DNA from: an uncultured Bacilli bacterium
Lineage (GTDB): Bacteria > Bacillota_I > Bacilli_A > RF39 > UBA660
Assembly: GCA_944359725.1 (NCBI GenBank)
Contig: CALVSY010000002.1
Location: 1-64,000 of the forward strand
Reading direction: 5' to 3'
DNA length: 64,000 nt
Shown: piece after piece, positions 7,114 to 16,095 of the stretch
How positions within the stretch are numbered: the first letter of the stretch is position 1
Layout: each line of letters starts with the position of its first letter
Program-made: the position numbers and the translations under genes
The notes under the pieces: model-generated
Database searches by the model: none
What the model saw: only the letters and a program-made list of their open reading frames with translations
What the model was told of the DNA's origin: nothing

Positions 7114-8829
7114 TTATCGGAAGCCTCCGCCACCGCCTCCGCCGCCGAAGGAACCTCCTCCTCCACCTCCAGAAGAGAAGCCACCGCCACCGGATGAGTA
7201 GCTTTGTGCTCTTTGTCTTGATGATATTGCAGCATGCATTGATGAGTGTGCAATAGAATTTATTATTAAGAAATCTGTAAAGCTGCATCCCACCTCATTA
7301 TAAGCATCCTGTATTAACTCAGGATATAATTTTTCAAACTGTTTAGCAACTTTATCCGCAATACCAAGTATTTGAGCATATATCAAATAATACTCCCACA
7401 TGTTTACTTCAATTGCTGTTTTATCATCAATTCTAGAAAAGTCTTCTAAAAAGTTTTTAAGCCCTTTTAATTTTATACCTTCTTCTTTCATGGAAGGATC
7501 AACTTTTAAAACCTTTGTTTTAAATAAGTTGTCTTTTTTAGTTTCGGTTATTTTTCCTTCAATAATTAATTTATCAGTTTCACTATCAATTACTTTATCA
7601 AACCATTTTAGAATTTTATTATAATTTTTCTTACACCATTTTTCAAATTCTTTTGATTCTAATACATCATCTTTGGAAGCCTCAGCCATCATTTGATGAA
7701 GTTCTAATTCTAAAGGATTATCAGATGTAAAAGTATCGGATTTAAGCACGATTGCAGATTCTTCTTTTTTTACAATTAAACCAGCCTGTACTTTTTTTAC
7801 TTCTATTTTATGTTCTAATAACCATTTTAAAAGGATGGCTCCTAAAAAGTCCGTTTTATTTTTATTTAAATTATAACACTGTGCTATCCAAAACGTTTTA
7901 TAAATATCCTTGCCAAACGGAATATCACGGTAATTTGGAACGTCTTTTGATAGCTTTCTTCCATCTTTACCAAAATCAAATAAACGTGTTCCAACGGTAT
8001 TACCAGCCTTTTTAGCACTGCTTACTATTGTGTAAATAACAACTCCCCAAATTCCAATCGTAAATAAAACCGGTAAAAAGTCTAGAATTTTTTGCCAAAA
8101 AGGTTCTTTATACTTTGTTGCACCTTCCTGGGCCATATCTAAATAATAATCAAAATCCTCATTTAACGCATTTGAAGTATTAAAGGTTCCTTTATCAAAC
8201 TTAACAAGTATCGTCATGTATTCATCGGATTCAAGCGTTCCTTCTGAATTCATCTCAATGTAACCATCATAAACGTATGCCGTGCCACCGGAATTACCAA
8301 ATCCCCATACGTCTAAATCCTGACTAAAATAATCATCAGCATATATCTTTATATGAACGTTACCAGGCTTTGATGATAACTCAAATGGAATTAAGGTCCA
8401 ATATACCATATCTGCATCATTTAAAGATGCAACAAATCCTTCAATATCATAAGTTAAAACGTAAGTGTGATTTCCATATCCACTTATACCCCAGCATAAC
8501 TCTAAGCCGTTATATAAATAATTTATACCGTTTTTATATGCTTTTTCACTAAATGATGCGTTTGTGTTCCAATAATCATTATAAGTATATGTTTGTCCAT
8601 TTTCACTTACTTTAAAATTTGTTATTTTAGCATTTCCAATGTTATAGTATGGCTTATATCCTTCCGTTCCTTGGTTTAAATTAGCACGCCAAGTTTCCGT
8701 TACGTGAGCCGTACCATTATCATCTAGGTATATATCCATGTCAATACTTGAAATGGAGTTTGCCTTTACAATAAGTGGAAATACAAACATTAATAAAGCA
8801 AATGATATAACTTTAAATACACTCTTCAT
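7114..8829 (-). CDS. DUF2207 domain membrane protein with Gly-rich tail
   Basis: 571 residues. Signal peptide (1-23), a long extracytoplasmic DUF2207 domain (about 24-235), one clear membrane segment at about 250-268 and a large cytoplasmic part. The C-terminus is a run of Ser and Gly (FSSGGGGGGSFGGG), typical for the family and the cause of a local GC-rich patch in AT-rich DNA. DUF2207 proteins are usually encoded next to LemA proteins, as here (lemA is immediately upstream). Function in the family is not established; an envelope role is inferred. GGAGG site seven bases before the ATG. Confidence 0.85.
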   Translation of the reverse strand: MKSVFKVISFALLMFVFPLIVKANSISSIDMDIYLDDNGTAHVTETWRANLNQGTEGYKPYYNIGNAKITNFKVSENGQTYTYNDYWNTNASFSEKAYKNGINYLYNGLELCWGISGYGNHTYVLTYDIEGFVASLNDADMVYWTLIPFELSSKPGNVHIKIYADDYFSQDLDVWGFGNSGGTAYVYDGYIEMNSEGTLESDEYMTILVKFDKGTFNTSNALNEDFDYYLDMAQEGATKYKEPFWQKILDFLPVLFTIGIWGVVIYTIVSSAKKAGNTVGTRLFDFGKDGRKLSKDVPNYRDIPFGKDIYKTFWIAQCYNLNKNKTDFLGAILLKWLLEHKIEVKKVQAGLIVKKEESAIVLKSDTFTSDNPLELELHQMMAEASKDDVLESKEFEKWCKKNYNKILKWFDKVIDSETDKLIIEGKITETKKDNLFKTKVLKVDPSMKEEGIKLKGLKNFLEDFSRIDDKTAIEVNMWEYYLIYAQILGIADKVAKQFEKLYPELIQDAYNEVGCSFTDFLIINSIAHSSMHAAISSRQRAQSYSSGGGGFSSGGGGGGSFGGGGGGGGFR

Positions 8830-8845
8830 CTTCTTCCTCCATATT

Positions 8846-8873
8846 TAAAAAAGTCTACTAATAAAGTAGACTA
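8846..8873 (-). terminator. Terminator between lemA and DUF2207 gene
   Basis: Minus-strand AGTCTACT-TTATT-AGTAGACT stem overlapping the lemA stop codon and followed by TTTTTTAAA. It probably attenuates transcription from lemA into the DUF2207 gene. Confidence 0.7.
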
Positions 8874-9425
8874 AAATTTTACTTCAACGTTTTTTCTTTC
8901 TTCTTCAGTTGCTTCGAAGAAAGCCTCAGGTTTAAAGCCAAACATTTTTGCTACTATATTAGATGGAAACATCTCAAGTTTATTTTGATAAGTTAAAACC
9001 GTATCATTATAAAATTGACGTGCAAAACGAATTTTTTCCTCTACTTCATTTAATTTGTTTTGTAAGTCCATGAAGTTTTGGTTTGCCTTTAAATCAGGAT
9101 AGTTTTCTGCTAGTGCAAATAAACGTCCTAAAGCCTCGGTTACTTCTCCTGCAGCCTTCATTTCCTCTTCGTTTGTTTGTGCGTTTACCGCCTTGTTTCT
9201 AGCTGTTATTACCGCATCTAAAGTTGTTTTTTCATGCTTAGCATAACCTTTTACCGTTTCAACTAAGTTAGGTATTAAATCATTTCTGTTTTTTAACACA
9301 ACGTCTATTTGAGACCAAGAATCTTTAACTTTGTTTCTTAAATCTACTAAAGAGTTGTATGTTGCAATAAAATAAACAACAAGTAAAAATATGATAACTC
9401 CAACTATTATTAATGCTATCGTCAT
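8871..9425 (-). CDS. lemA: LemA family protein
   Basis: 184 residues: an N-terminal membrane segment (3-23), then the helical LemA domain with its hallmarks (YNSLVDLRNKVKDSWSQIDV, LKNRNDLIPNLVETVKGYAKHE, LTYQNKLEMFPSNIVAKMFGF). Length is normal. The protein sits in the membrane with a short exposed N-terminus. LemA function is not well defined. AAAGGAGG site before the ATG; cotranscribed, with attenuation, with the DUF2207 gene. Confidence 0.93.
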   Translation of the reverse strand: MTIALIIVGVIIFLLVVYFIATYNSLVDLRNKVKDSWSQIDVVLKNRNDLIPNLVETVKGYAKHEKTTLDAVITARNKAVNAQTNEEEMKAAGEVTEALGRLFALAENYPDLKANQNFMDLQNKLNEVEEKIRFARQFYNDTVLTYQNKLEMFPSNIVAKMFGFKPEAFFEATEEERKNVEVKF

Positions 9426-9508
9426 CTTTTATCCTCCTTTTCTATTCTAATTATATCTTATTAATTTATAAAAATAAAGTGTTTAATAAAAAAACAGAAA
9501 TTATTTAC

Positions 9509-9553
9509 ATAAAATAATAGATAGCGTAATTAAAAATCGCTGCTATCTATTAT
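9509..9553 (-). terminator. Terminator-like hairpin at the end of dtd
   Basis: Long inverted repeat AATAGATAGC...GCTATCTATT overlapping the dtd stop codon. The U-tract is weak, so efficiency is uncertain. Confidence 0.45.
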
Positions 9554-9973
9554 AATCGTAACTGGTCCATCATTTTCTATATTAACTTGCATATCCGCAC
9601 CAAAGATGCCTTCTTCTACTTTTACGTTTTCTTCTTTTAATTTTTCATTAAAATAATCATATAAATTTTTTGCATCACTGTAATTTAAAGAATCTGTAAA
9701 AGAAGGTCTTCTTCCATTTAATTTGGCATATAAAGTAAACTGTGAAATAGATAAAATACTTCCGCTTACATCTTTTAAAGATAAATTAAGTTTATCATTA
9801 CTATCTGAAAAAATTCTTAAATTAACGATTTTATTAACCATTTTATCTACTATGGTTTTATCATCACCATTAGTAAAAGCCGTAAGTAAAACAAAACCAA
9901 AATCGATTTTTCCTGACGTTTTACCATCTACTTTAACATTTGATTTTTTACTTCTTTGAACAATTACTCTCAT
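9530..9973 (-). CDS. dtd: D-aminoacyl-tRNA deacylase
   Basis: 147 residues, full length. Hydrolyses D-amino acids from mischarged tRNA. Both family motifs are visible: SQFTLYA (76-82, containing the catalytic Thr region) and NDGPVTIII near the C-terminus, corresponding to the cross-subunit Gly-cisPro motif with GP intact. Its ATG overlaps the stop of rel by one base (TAATG-type coupling), a common rel-dtd arrangement in Bacillota. Confidence 0.95.
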   Translation of the reverse strand: MRVIVQRSKKSNVKVDGKTSGKIDFGFVLLTAFTNGDDKTIVDKMVNKIVNLRIFSDSNDKLNLSLKDVSGSILSISQFTLYAKLNGRRPSFTDSLNYSDAKNLYDYFNEKLKEENVKVEEGIFGADMQVNIENDGPVTIIIDSSDF

Positions 9974-12132
9974 TATTTATTACCTCTTTGTGCATCTGTT
10001 ACATTTGGTATTTGTTTAATTACACTTATGTATTTATCAAGCATTTCTTTATCATCTACTAATATGTTTAGATCATAAACGTTATAATCAACGTTACTAA
10101 TGGTGTTAACGCTTTTAACACCGATGTTCATGGCACTTGTTTTAGAAATTATGTCTAAAAGTAAGTTGTCTTTTTTCTCTGCGTATATAAGTACGTTAGT
10201 TACGTATTTTTTCTTTGCGTTTTCATTCCAAGTTACGTTTATTATTCTTTCGTCTTGATCAACTATGTTGTGACAATTTTTTCTATGAATGGTAATTCCG
10301 TTTCCTTTAGAAATATATCCAACAACATCATCTCCCTTAACAGGAGTGCAGCATCCACCAAATGATACTTTTAAGTCAGTCATCCCATCGATTATTATGT
10401 CTCCCGTTGCATCCATTATAGGTGATTGATACTTAAGCGTTTTCTCTAAGATTTTCTTTTCATCTTCTTTTTCATTTAGAATGGTTTTAATAACTTGGGT
10501 TGGGTTATATTTACCTATTCCAATTTCATAATATAAATCATTTTCATTGTTTAAACCAAGTTCATCTAAAGCTATTTGCATCTTTTTATCATCTAAGATA
10601 TCATTAGTAGATAATTTTTTTCTTCTAATTGTTTTAATAAGCATTTCTTTTCCGTTTGCAATCGTTTCATCTTTATCTATTTTGCTAAAGAATGCCTTAA
10701 TTTTATTTTTAGCACTGGTTGTAAAAGCAATGTTAATCCACTCTTTAGAAGGTCCTTTACTATTTTTATTAGTGTTTATTTTAACTATGTCACCATCTTT
10801 TAATTTATAATCAAGTGGAACAATATTATTATTTACGATTGCTCCTACCATCTGATGACCTACGCTTGTATGAACACGGTAAGCAAAATCTATTGGGGTT
10901 GAACCAATCGGGAACTCAAATACATCACCTTTTGGAGTGTATACGTATATGTTATCTGAGTTAAACACCTCGTTTTTAACGGTGTTAACAAACTCTTCTC
11001 CTTCTACTTGTTGTTCGTTTAACTCTATTACCGTTCTAAACTGTTTTAGTTTTTCTTCCATAGCATTTTGCCTATTTATGCCATGTTCCTTGTAAGACCA
11101 GTGTGATGCAAAACCATACTCGGCAACCCTATCCATTTCATAAGTTCTTATCTGTATTTCAAAAAGTTTGCCATCAACTCCAAATACGGTTGTGTGTAAA
11201 GATTGGTATCCATTAGCCTTAGGACGTGCTATATAATCTTTAAACCTTCTTGGAACCGGTTTATACTTAGCATGAATTAAACCTAATGCCAAATAGCACT
11301 CAGCTTCCGTATTAACCAAGTATCTTAAGGCTAAAATATCATAAATCTCATTAAAGTTTTTACCCTTTTGTAATTTATTATAAATACTATAAACGCTTTT
11401 TGATCTTCCCTTCATCTCGTGTGGAATGTTATTATCAGTAAGTATTTTAGAAACACTTTCCATCATCTTATCAACTGATTTATCAAGTTCACCTCTTGAC
11501 TGGCTTAGCTTTTCTAAAATATCGTTATAAACATCTGGCTTCCAGTACTTTAAGCAAAGATCTTCTAACTCGCTTTTTATGTGGTTAATACCTAAACGAT
11601 GGGCAATCGGTGCTAAAATCTCCAAGGTTTCCTTTGCCTTTTCTTTTCTTTTCTTTTCAGGTATTGCCCAAAGCGTTCTCATGTTATGAAGACGATCTGC
11701 TATTTTCAAAATAATTATTCTAACGTCGCCAGAAAGTCCAACTAATATCTTTTTGTGATAAGAAATTAGCGCCTCATTATCAGCGGATAAAGAAAGTTTG
11801 TTTATCTTAGATATTCCGTCTACAAGCGTTTTAATATCTTCTCCAAACTCTTTTTCAATGTCTTCTATTTTTACGTTAGCAAAATTAATGACATCATGCA
11901 ATAGTGCTGTTGCAAGTGTTTGACTATCTGCGTATATCTCGGTTAGAATCATCGCAACGTTTAAAGGATGAAGTATGTATGCATCACCAGTTAATCTAAG
12001 TTGGCCTGCATGTGCTTTATTGGCAAATAAGTATGCTTTTTTAATCAACTCTATTTCATCTTCACCCTTAATATAAGTTTTTGCTTTATTTATTAAATCA
12101 TCAATCGTGTAAGCCTTTTCTTCTGGCTCCAT
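9973..12132 (-). CDS. rel: RelA/SpoT-type (p)ppGpp synthetase, altered hydrolase motif
   Basis: 719 residues in the long Rel order: HD domain (about 30-180), synthetase (about 210-360 with RSKSVYSIYNKLQKGK and RFKDYIARPKANGYQSLHT), TGS (about 385-445), zinc-finger region with CC near 590, and C-terminal ACT. Synthetase residues look intact. In the HD domain the metal ligands are kept (H55, H79, D80, D146), but the catalytic ED pair of HDxxED reads N83-F84 (HDVINF). By family knowledge this pair is needed for ppGpp hydrolysis, so the enzyme may be synthetase-biased. Operon with dtd; AGGTGATG site before the ATG. Confidence 0.93.
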   Translation of the reverse strand: MEPEEKAYTIDDLINKAKTYIKGEDEIELIKKAYLFANKAHAGQLRLTGDAYILHPLNVAMILTEIYADSQTLATALLHDVINFANVKIEDIEKEFGEDIKTLVDGISKINKLSLSADNEALISYHKKILVGLSGDVRIIILKIADRLHNMRTLWAIPEKKRKEKAKETLEILAPIAHRLGINHIKSELEDLCLKYWKPDVYNDILEKLSQSRGELDKSVDKMMESVSKILTDNNIPHEMKGRSKSVYSIYNKLQKGKNFNEIYDILALRYLVNTEAECYLALGLIHAKYKPVPRRFKDYIARPKANGYQSLHTTVFGVDGKLFEIQIRTYEMDRVAEYGFASHWSYKEHGINRQNAMEEKLKQFRTVIELNEQQVEGEEFVNTVKNEVFNSDNIYVYTPKGDVFEFPIGSTPIDFAYRVHTSVGHQMVGAIVNNNIVPLDYKLKDGDIVKINTNKNSKGPSKEWINIAFTTSAKNKIKAFFSKIDKDETIANGKEMLIKTIRRKKLSTNDILDDKKMQIALDELGLNNENDLYYEIGIGKYNPTQVIKTILNEKEDEKKILEKTLKYQSPIMDATGDIIIDGMTDLKVSFGGCCTPVKGDDVVGYISKGNGITIHRKNCHNIVDQDERIINVTWNENAKKKYVTNVLIYAEKKDNLLLDIISKTSAMNIGVKSVNTISNVDYNVYDLNILVDDKEMLDKYISVIKQIPNVTDAQRGNK

Positions 12133-12147
12133 TTACATCACCTTTTT

Positions 12148-14394
12148 CTATTTATGTTTAGCTTTCTTTTTCTTCTTTTTTGGTTTATTTACTTTTTCAT
12201 CACTTATTTTAACATCAATTACCTTAGTATTTTTATTATCTTTTAGTTTTCTAGATTCTATCAAATACCATAACTCGCCTGCTAATATTGCAGAAGAATA
12301 ACACCCTGCTACAAGTCCAAACATTAACGCTAAGTTAAATGGTAAGATGCCACTTGTTCCTAACACGATAAGGCAAATAACTGGTATCATGGTAGTAATT
12401 GTTGTATATAAACTTCTTGTAAAAGTATCAGAAATACTTTCGTTTACAATTAATTTTAAATCTTCTTTGGTTTTTATAGAACTCGTTTTCTTAAGGTTTT
12501 CTCTTATCCTATCAAAGACAACGATCGTATTATTAATTGAATAACCAATAATCGTAAGTATTGCTGCTATAAAAATTACGTTTACTTCTATTTTAAATAT
12601 AGAAAATAGTATCATAACAACAAGTACGTCATGCACTAAAGCTACGATTGATGAAATTGCGTAACTAAATTTAAACCTTATTGAAATATATACAATTATT
12701 GCAATGGCTGCGATTATAACTGAGTAAAACGCGTTTTTAATTAAGTCTTGTTTAACTACGTTTGTAACAACGTTAATCTCTGTTTTAGCATCATACTTCT
12801 CATCAAAATAATTATTTACTTTGTTAATTCCCTTTTCTTTTAACTCGGTATTTAACCTTACGTATATTTGATTATTATCCTGCTTTTCAATAGAAACTAT
12901 ATCATAACCTAATTTATCAAAGTCTTTTTCAACTTTTTTAACGGTTAGGTTATCAGCTTCTATCGTAACGTCTGATCCAGCCCTAAAATCAATACCTAAA
13001 TTAAGGCCGTTAATAATTAAGTAAATAACTCCAAACACAAGATAAATACCAGTTATTATAAAGCATTTTTTAAGTATCTTAATTGCGTTTATTTTTATTT
13101 TACGTCTTGGTTTACCATTTTTTAAATATCTTACAAATGAGTTAGGTTTATTGTCAAAAACTTTAGTTTTAACAAATGAACCTAAAATAACACGGTTAAT
13201 AAATACCATTATAAACATCGTTGCAAAAATAGTAATCATTAACATTGTTGCAAAACCTTTAACCGAGCTTTCACCAAAGATAAATAGTATTATCGCAACG
13301 ATTAAAGTAGTTACGTTAGCATCAAATATAGAAGTCCAAGACTCACTATTACCATATTTAAATGCTTCTTTAAGACTTAAACCTTGTTCTAGTCCTTCTT
13401 TTATTCTTTCGTTTGTAATAACACATGAATCAACGGCCATACCAATACCTAGCACTAAAGCTGCGATTGAAGGAAGTGATAAAACGCCACCGATTAACCA
13501 GAAAATACCCATAACTAAAAGCATGTATAACAAAAGACTTATGCCAGATATGAAGCCTGAGAATTTATAAAGAATACTCATAAATAATATTACAAGAAGC
13601 ATTCCAATAATACCTGCTATAAACGTTTTTACTAAAACGTTAGTTCCGTATTGAGCGTTAACGTTTTGACTAGATACCTCAGTTAACTTAGTTGATATAG
13701 AACCAGCATTTATACTAGTTGCTAAGCTTTCTGCTTCTTCTTTATCAAAATTGCCAGTTATTATAACATCTGAAGAAAATCCTTGTGATACCGTTGCCGC
13801 AGATAAACACATGCTGTCTTCCTGGCCACATGTTTCACCATCTTTATCATATGAGTTAACACCTTGCTCAAAGTTATACCAAATAACCATTAAATTCTCA
13901 CCAGTTGTTTTCTGACTGATTTCAGTTGTTGCCTCTAAGAATTTTTCCTTGTCAGAAACTTCTAATGCGATTGCAGGATTACCCTCTTCATCATATGATA
14001 ATCTTGCTCCACTAATTACACTTGCATCCATAAGCAAATTATCATCAACATCTCTAAATGATACGTTAGCTACGTTTGATAATGCTTCTCTTGCACCTTC
14101 AATATCGGTTATACCAGCAAGCTTTACCCTTATTCGATCATTACCTTCGATCGTTATTTCAGGTTCTGAAACACCAAGTGAATCAACGTTTCTTTTTAAA
14201 ACGTCATAAGTGCTGTTTAAATCATCCGAGGCAAGTTTTTTACCATCGGTTCTATCCACTTGATATAAAACTTCAAATCCACCTTTAAGATCCAAACCAA
14301 ACTTCATATCATTCAAAAGTGGTATGTAAACTAAACTAAATAAGATAATAACAACAAAAAATATTACTATTCTTTTTACAAATTTCTTTTTCAT
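12148..14394 (-). CDS. secDF: SecDF protein-export accessory subunit (fused SecD-SecF)
   Basis: 748 residues with two six-helix RND-like modules. SecD part: first helix, long periplasmic-side P1 domain, then membrane block near 250-400 with the conserved LVLGIGMAVDSCVITNERIKE. SecF part begins about 440 with GLNLGIDFRAGSDVTIE and ends with GYSINNTIVVFDRIREN. The fused form is typical of Bacillota. It aids SecYEG-dependent translocation using the proton gradient. The C-terminus is a Lys-rich cytosolic tail. It lies 16 bases upstream of rel on the same strand, with its own AAGGTGAGG site. Confidence 0.95.
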   Translation of the reverse strand: MKKKFVKRIVIFFVVIILFSLVYIPLLNDMKFGLDLKGGFEVLYQVDRTDGKKLASDDLNSTYDVLKRNVDSLGVSEPEITIEGNDRIRVKLAGITDIEGAREALSNVANVSFRDVDDNLLMDASVISGARLSYDEEGNPAIALEVSDKEKFLEATTEISQKTTGENLMVIWYNFEQGVNSYDKDGETCGQEDSMCLSAATVSQGFSSDVIITGNFDKEEAESLATSINAGSISTKLTEVSSQNVNAQYGTNVLVKTFIAGIIGMLLVILFMSILYKFSGFISGISLLLYMLLVMGIFWLIGGVLSLPSIAALVLGIGMAVDSCVITNERIKEGLEQGLSLKEAFKYGNSESWTSIFDANVTTLIVAIILFIFGESSVKGFATMLMITIFATMFIMVFINRVILGSFVKTKVFDNKPNSFVRYLKNGKPRRKIKINAIKILKKCFIITGIYLVFGVIYLIINGLNLGIDFRAGSDVTIEADNLTVKKVEKDFDKLGYDIVSIEKQDNNQIYVRLNTELKEKGINKVNNYFDEKYDAKTEINVVTNVVKQDLIKNAFYSVIIAAIAIIVYISIRFKFSYAISSIVALVHDVLVVMILFSIFKIEVNVIFIAAILTIIGYSINNTIVVFDRIRENLKKTSSIKTKEDLKLIVNESISDTFTRSLYTTITTMIPVICLIVLGTSGILPFNLALMFGLVAGCYSSAILAGELWYLIESRKLKDNKNTKVIDVKISDEKVNKPKKKKKKAKHK

Positions 14395-14532
14395 AAATAC
14401 CTCACCTTTTAATAAATTTAATTCTTATATAATTGTTTCTAACATTTTATATTATATAACAGATAACATCTAAAAGCAAAGATAAAATATCTAACTTTAT
14501 AAAATTAGGTAAAAATTAACTTTAGATGACCA

Positions 14533-14538
14533 TATAAT
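14533..14538 (+). promoter_or_regulatory. -10 element abutting the flippase start codon
   Basis: A perfect TATAAT ends only five bases before the ATG at 14544, so the predicted transcription start coincides with the start codon. I find no convincing -35 hexamer at 16-18 bp and no ribosome-binding sequence; the mRNA would be leaderless. Confidence 0.4.
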
Positions 14539-14543
14539 TTATT

Positions 14544-15851
14544 ATGATTAAGTTTAAAAATAATTTATTAATAAAAAACATTATAATTCTTTTAGTATCA
14601 GGTGCAATTGCTAAAGTACTCGGAATGATAGGTAAAATAATATATACAAGAATAGCAGGCGTAAACGTTGTTTCTTTATATACTTTAATCACACCAACGC
14701 TCATGCTTATAATAAGTATTACTCAGTTTAGCTTTCCAATATCAATAAGTAAAATAAGTGCCGAGGAAAAATACAAGAACAAAGACATATTAAAAAACGC
14801 CATTGCAATTGGTTTTATAATTGATGCTTTTTTAATAATACTTGTTTTAATATCAGCATCATTTATCGCTAGTATGCTTCATAACAAAGCCTTAACACCC
14901 GCTATTTTATCAGTTTCGGTTATAATTCCATTTATTACCATATCGAGCATTCAAAGAGGTTTTTTACATGGAAAAGAAAACATGGCACCAGCATCTATTA
15001 CAAACATAACAGAAGAAATAGTAAAAGTGCTTTTAATTGTTTTGTTTCTTCCTTTTGCTATTGCAAAATCAGATATAACGGCCGTTATTTTTATTATATT
15101 ATTTAACGTTATAACCGAAATAACAAGTATCATAATAATGCAAAAAGCCATTAATAAAAAATATATTAATGATAATATAAAATCATCATTAAACAAAGAA
15201 TTAATAAAAGAAATACTAAGCATATCAGCACCAACCACACTAGTTAGACTAATATCATCAGTAGGTTTTTTCTTAGAGCCAATAATTCTTACATCAACTC
15301 TTTTACAAACCGGTTTTTCATCTAATTATATAACACTAGAATATGGCGTTATTAATTCTTACATAATTCCACTTTTATCTATTCCAACGTTTTTTTCAGG
15401 TTCAATAGCATCCGCTTTACTTCCTAACATAACCAAATTATACACCCATCAAAAATATAAAGAATTTAACAAAAAATTATTAAAACTTCTACTACTTTCT
15501 ATTTTAGTTGGTTTTATATGTTTAAGCGTTATTCTATTGTTTCCAGAAGAATTACTCATTTTAATATATAACATCAATTTTGGAGTTCACTACATTTATT
15601 TAATTGGACCATTCTTTTTGTTACTATATATACAACCTACTTTATCAGTAGCTTTACAGGCAATGGGAAAAACAAATAAATTATTTTTAACATCAACTGT
15701 TTCAATGATATTAAAATACAGTGTTTTATATATCTTTGGAAAACTAGGTTTTGGAATGAACGCACTTATTTTTTCTATAATAACCGGAATCATAGTTACT
15801 ACGTCATTAGTTATTTTTATAGTTTTAAAAGAAATAAATAAAAAAATCTAA
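14544..15851 (+). CDS. SpoVB/MurJ-like polysaccharide flippase
   Basis: 435 residues with about 12 predicted membrane helices and conserved family features (GKIIYTRIAG, FPISISKISAEE, SIQRGFLHGKENMAPASITNITEE). It belongs to the MOP exporter superfamily, SpoVB branch, which moves lipid-linked sugars or peptidoglycan precursors across the membrane; MATE-type alternatives are less likely. It is one of the few plus-strand genes and diverges from secDF. There is no Shine-Dalgarno sequence before the ATG, and a -10 box lies directly upstream, suggesting leaderless translation. The next in-frame Met (residue 28) also lacks a ribosome site. Confidence 0.85.
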   Translation: MIKFKNNLLIKNIIILLVSGAIAKVLGMIGKIIYTRIAGVNVVSLYTLITPTLMLIISITQFSFPISISKISAEEKYKNKDILKNAIAIGFIIDAFLIILVLISASFIASMLHNKALTPAILSVSVIIPFITISSIQRGFLHGKENMAPASITNITEEIVKVLLIVLFLPFAIAKSDITAVIFIILFNVITEITSIIIMQKAINKKYINDNIKSSLNKELIKEILSISAPTTLVRLISSVGFFLEPIILTSTLLQTGFSSNYITLEYGVINSYIIPLLSIPTFFSGSIASALLPNITKLYTHQKYKEFNKKLLKLLLLSILVGFICLSVILLFPEELLILIYNINFGVHYIYLIGPFFLLLYIQPTLSVALQAMGKTNKLFLTSTVSMILKYSVLYIFGKLGFGMNALIFSIITGIIVTTSLVIFIVLKEINKKI

Positions 15852-15875
15852 ATCTTTTACTTTGATTTAGATTTC
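15848..15875. terminator. Bidirectional terminator between convergent genes
   Basis: AAATCTAAATC and GATTTAGATTT form a stem that overlaps the stop codons of the flippase gene (+) and the small membrane protein gene (-). The T-rich tract following on the plus strand lies within the opposing gene. Confidence 0.65.
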
Positions 15876-16093
15876 TTTTTCTTTTCTTTATCATCTATTT
15901 TTACCGTAAACGTAATTATATTACAAATAATTAATATAATATATGAGTAATACGATATGTCTTTTATAACGATTTGCAAAATTAGTAGTACTAGCGCAAA
16001 AACATCTAAAATTATCATTAACGTTTTAAGCACTTTCATAGTCTTTTTTCTTCTTAATAGTTCATCTTCATTTACCGTTACTTCTTTTTTCAT
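15857..16093 (-). CDS. Small two-helix membrane protein
   Basis: 78 residues: a charged N-terminus (MKKEVTVNEDELLRRKK), two membrane helices (about 21-42 and 47-64) and a Lys-rich tail ending KKKKSKSK. No family recognised. It lies three bases after the neighbouring membrane-anchored gene and is probably cotranscribed with it. Both tails should be cytosolic. Confidence 0.6.
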   Translation of the reverse strand: MKKEVTVNEDELLRRKKTMKVLKTLMIILDVFALVLLILQIVIKDISYYSYIILIICNIITFTVKIDDKEKKKKSKSK

Positions 16094-16095
16094 AA

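Noticed and set aside
7050-7288. Extra ORFs on both frames of the minus strand with GC-rich codons
   Set aside because: They are frame shadows of the Gly-rich tail of the DUF2207 protein.
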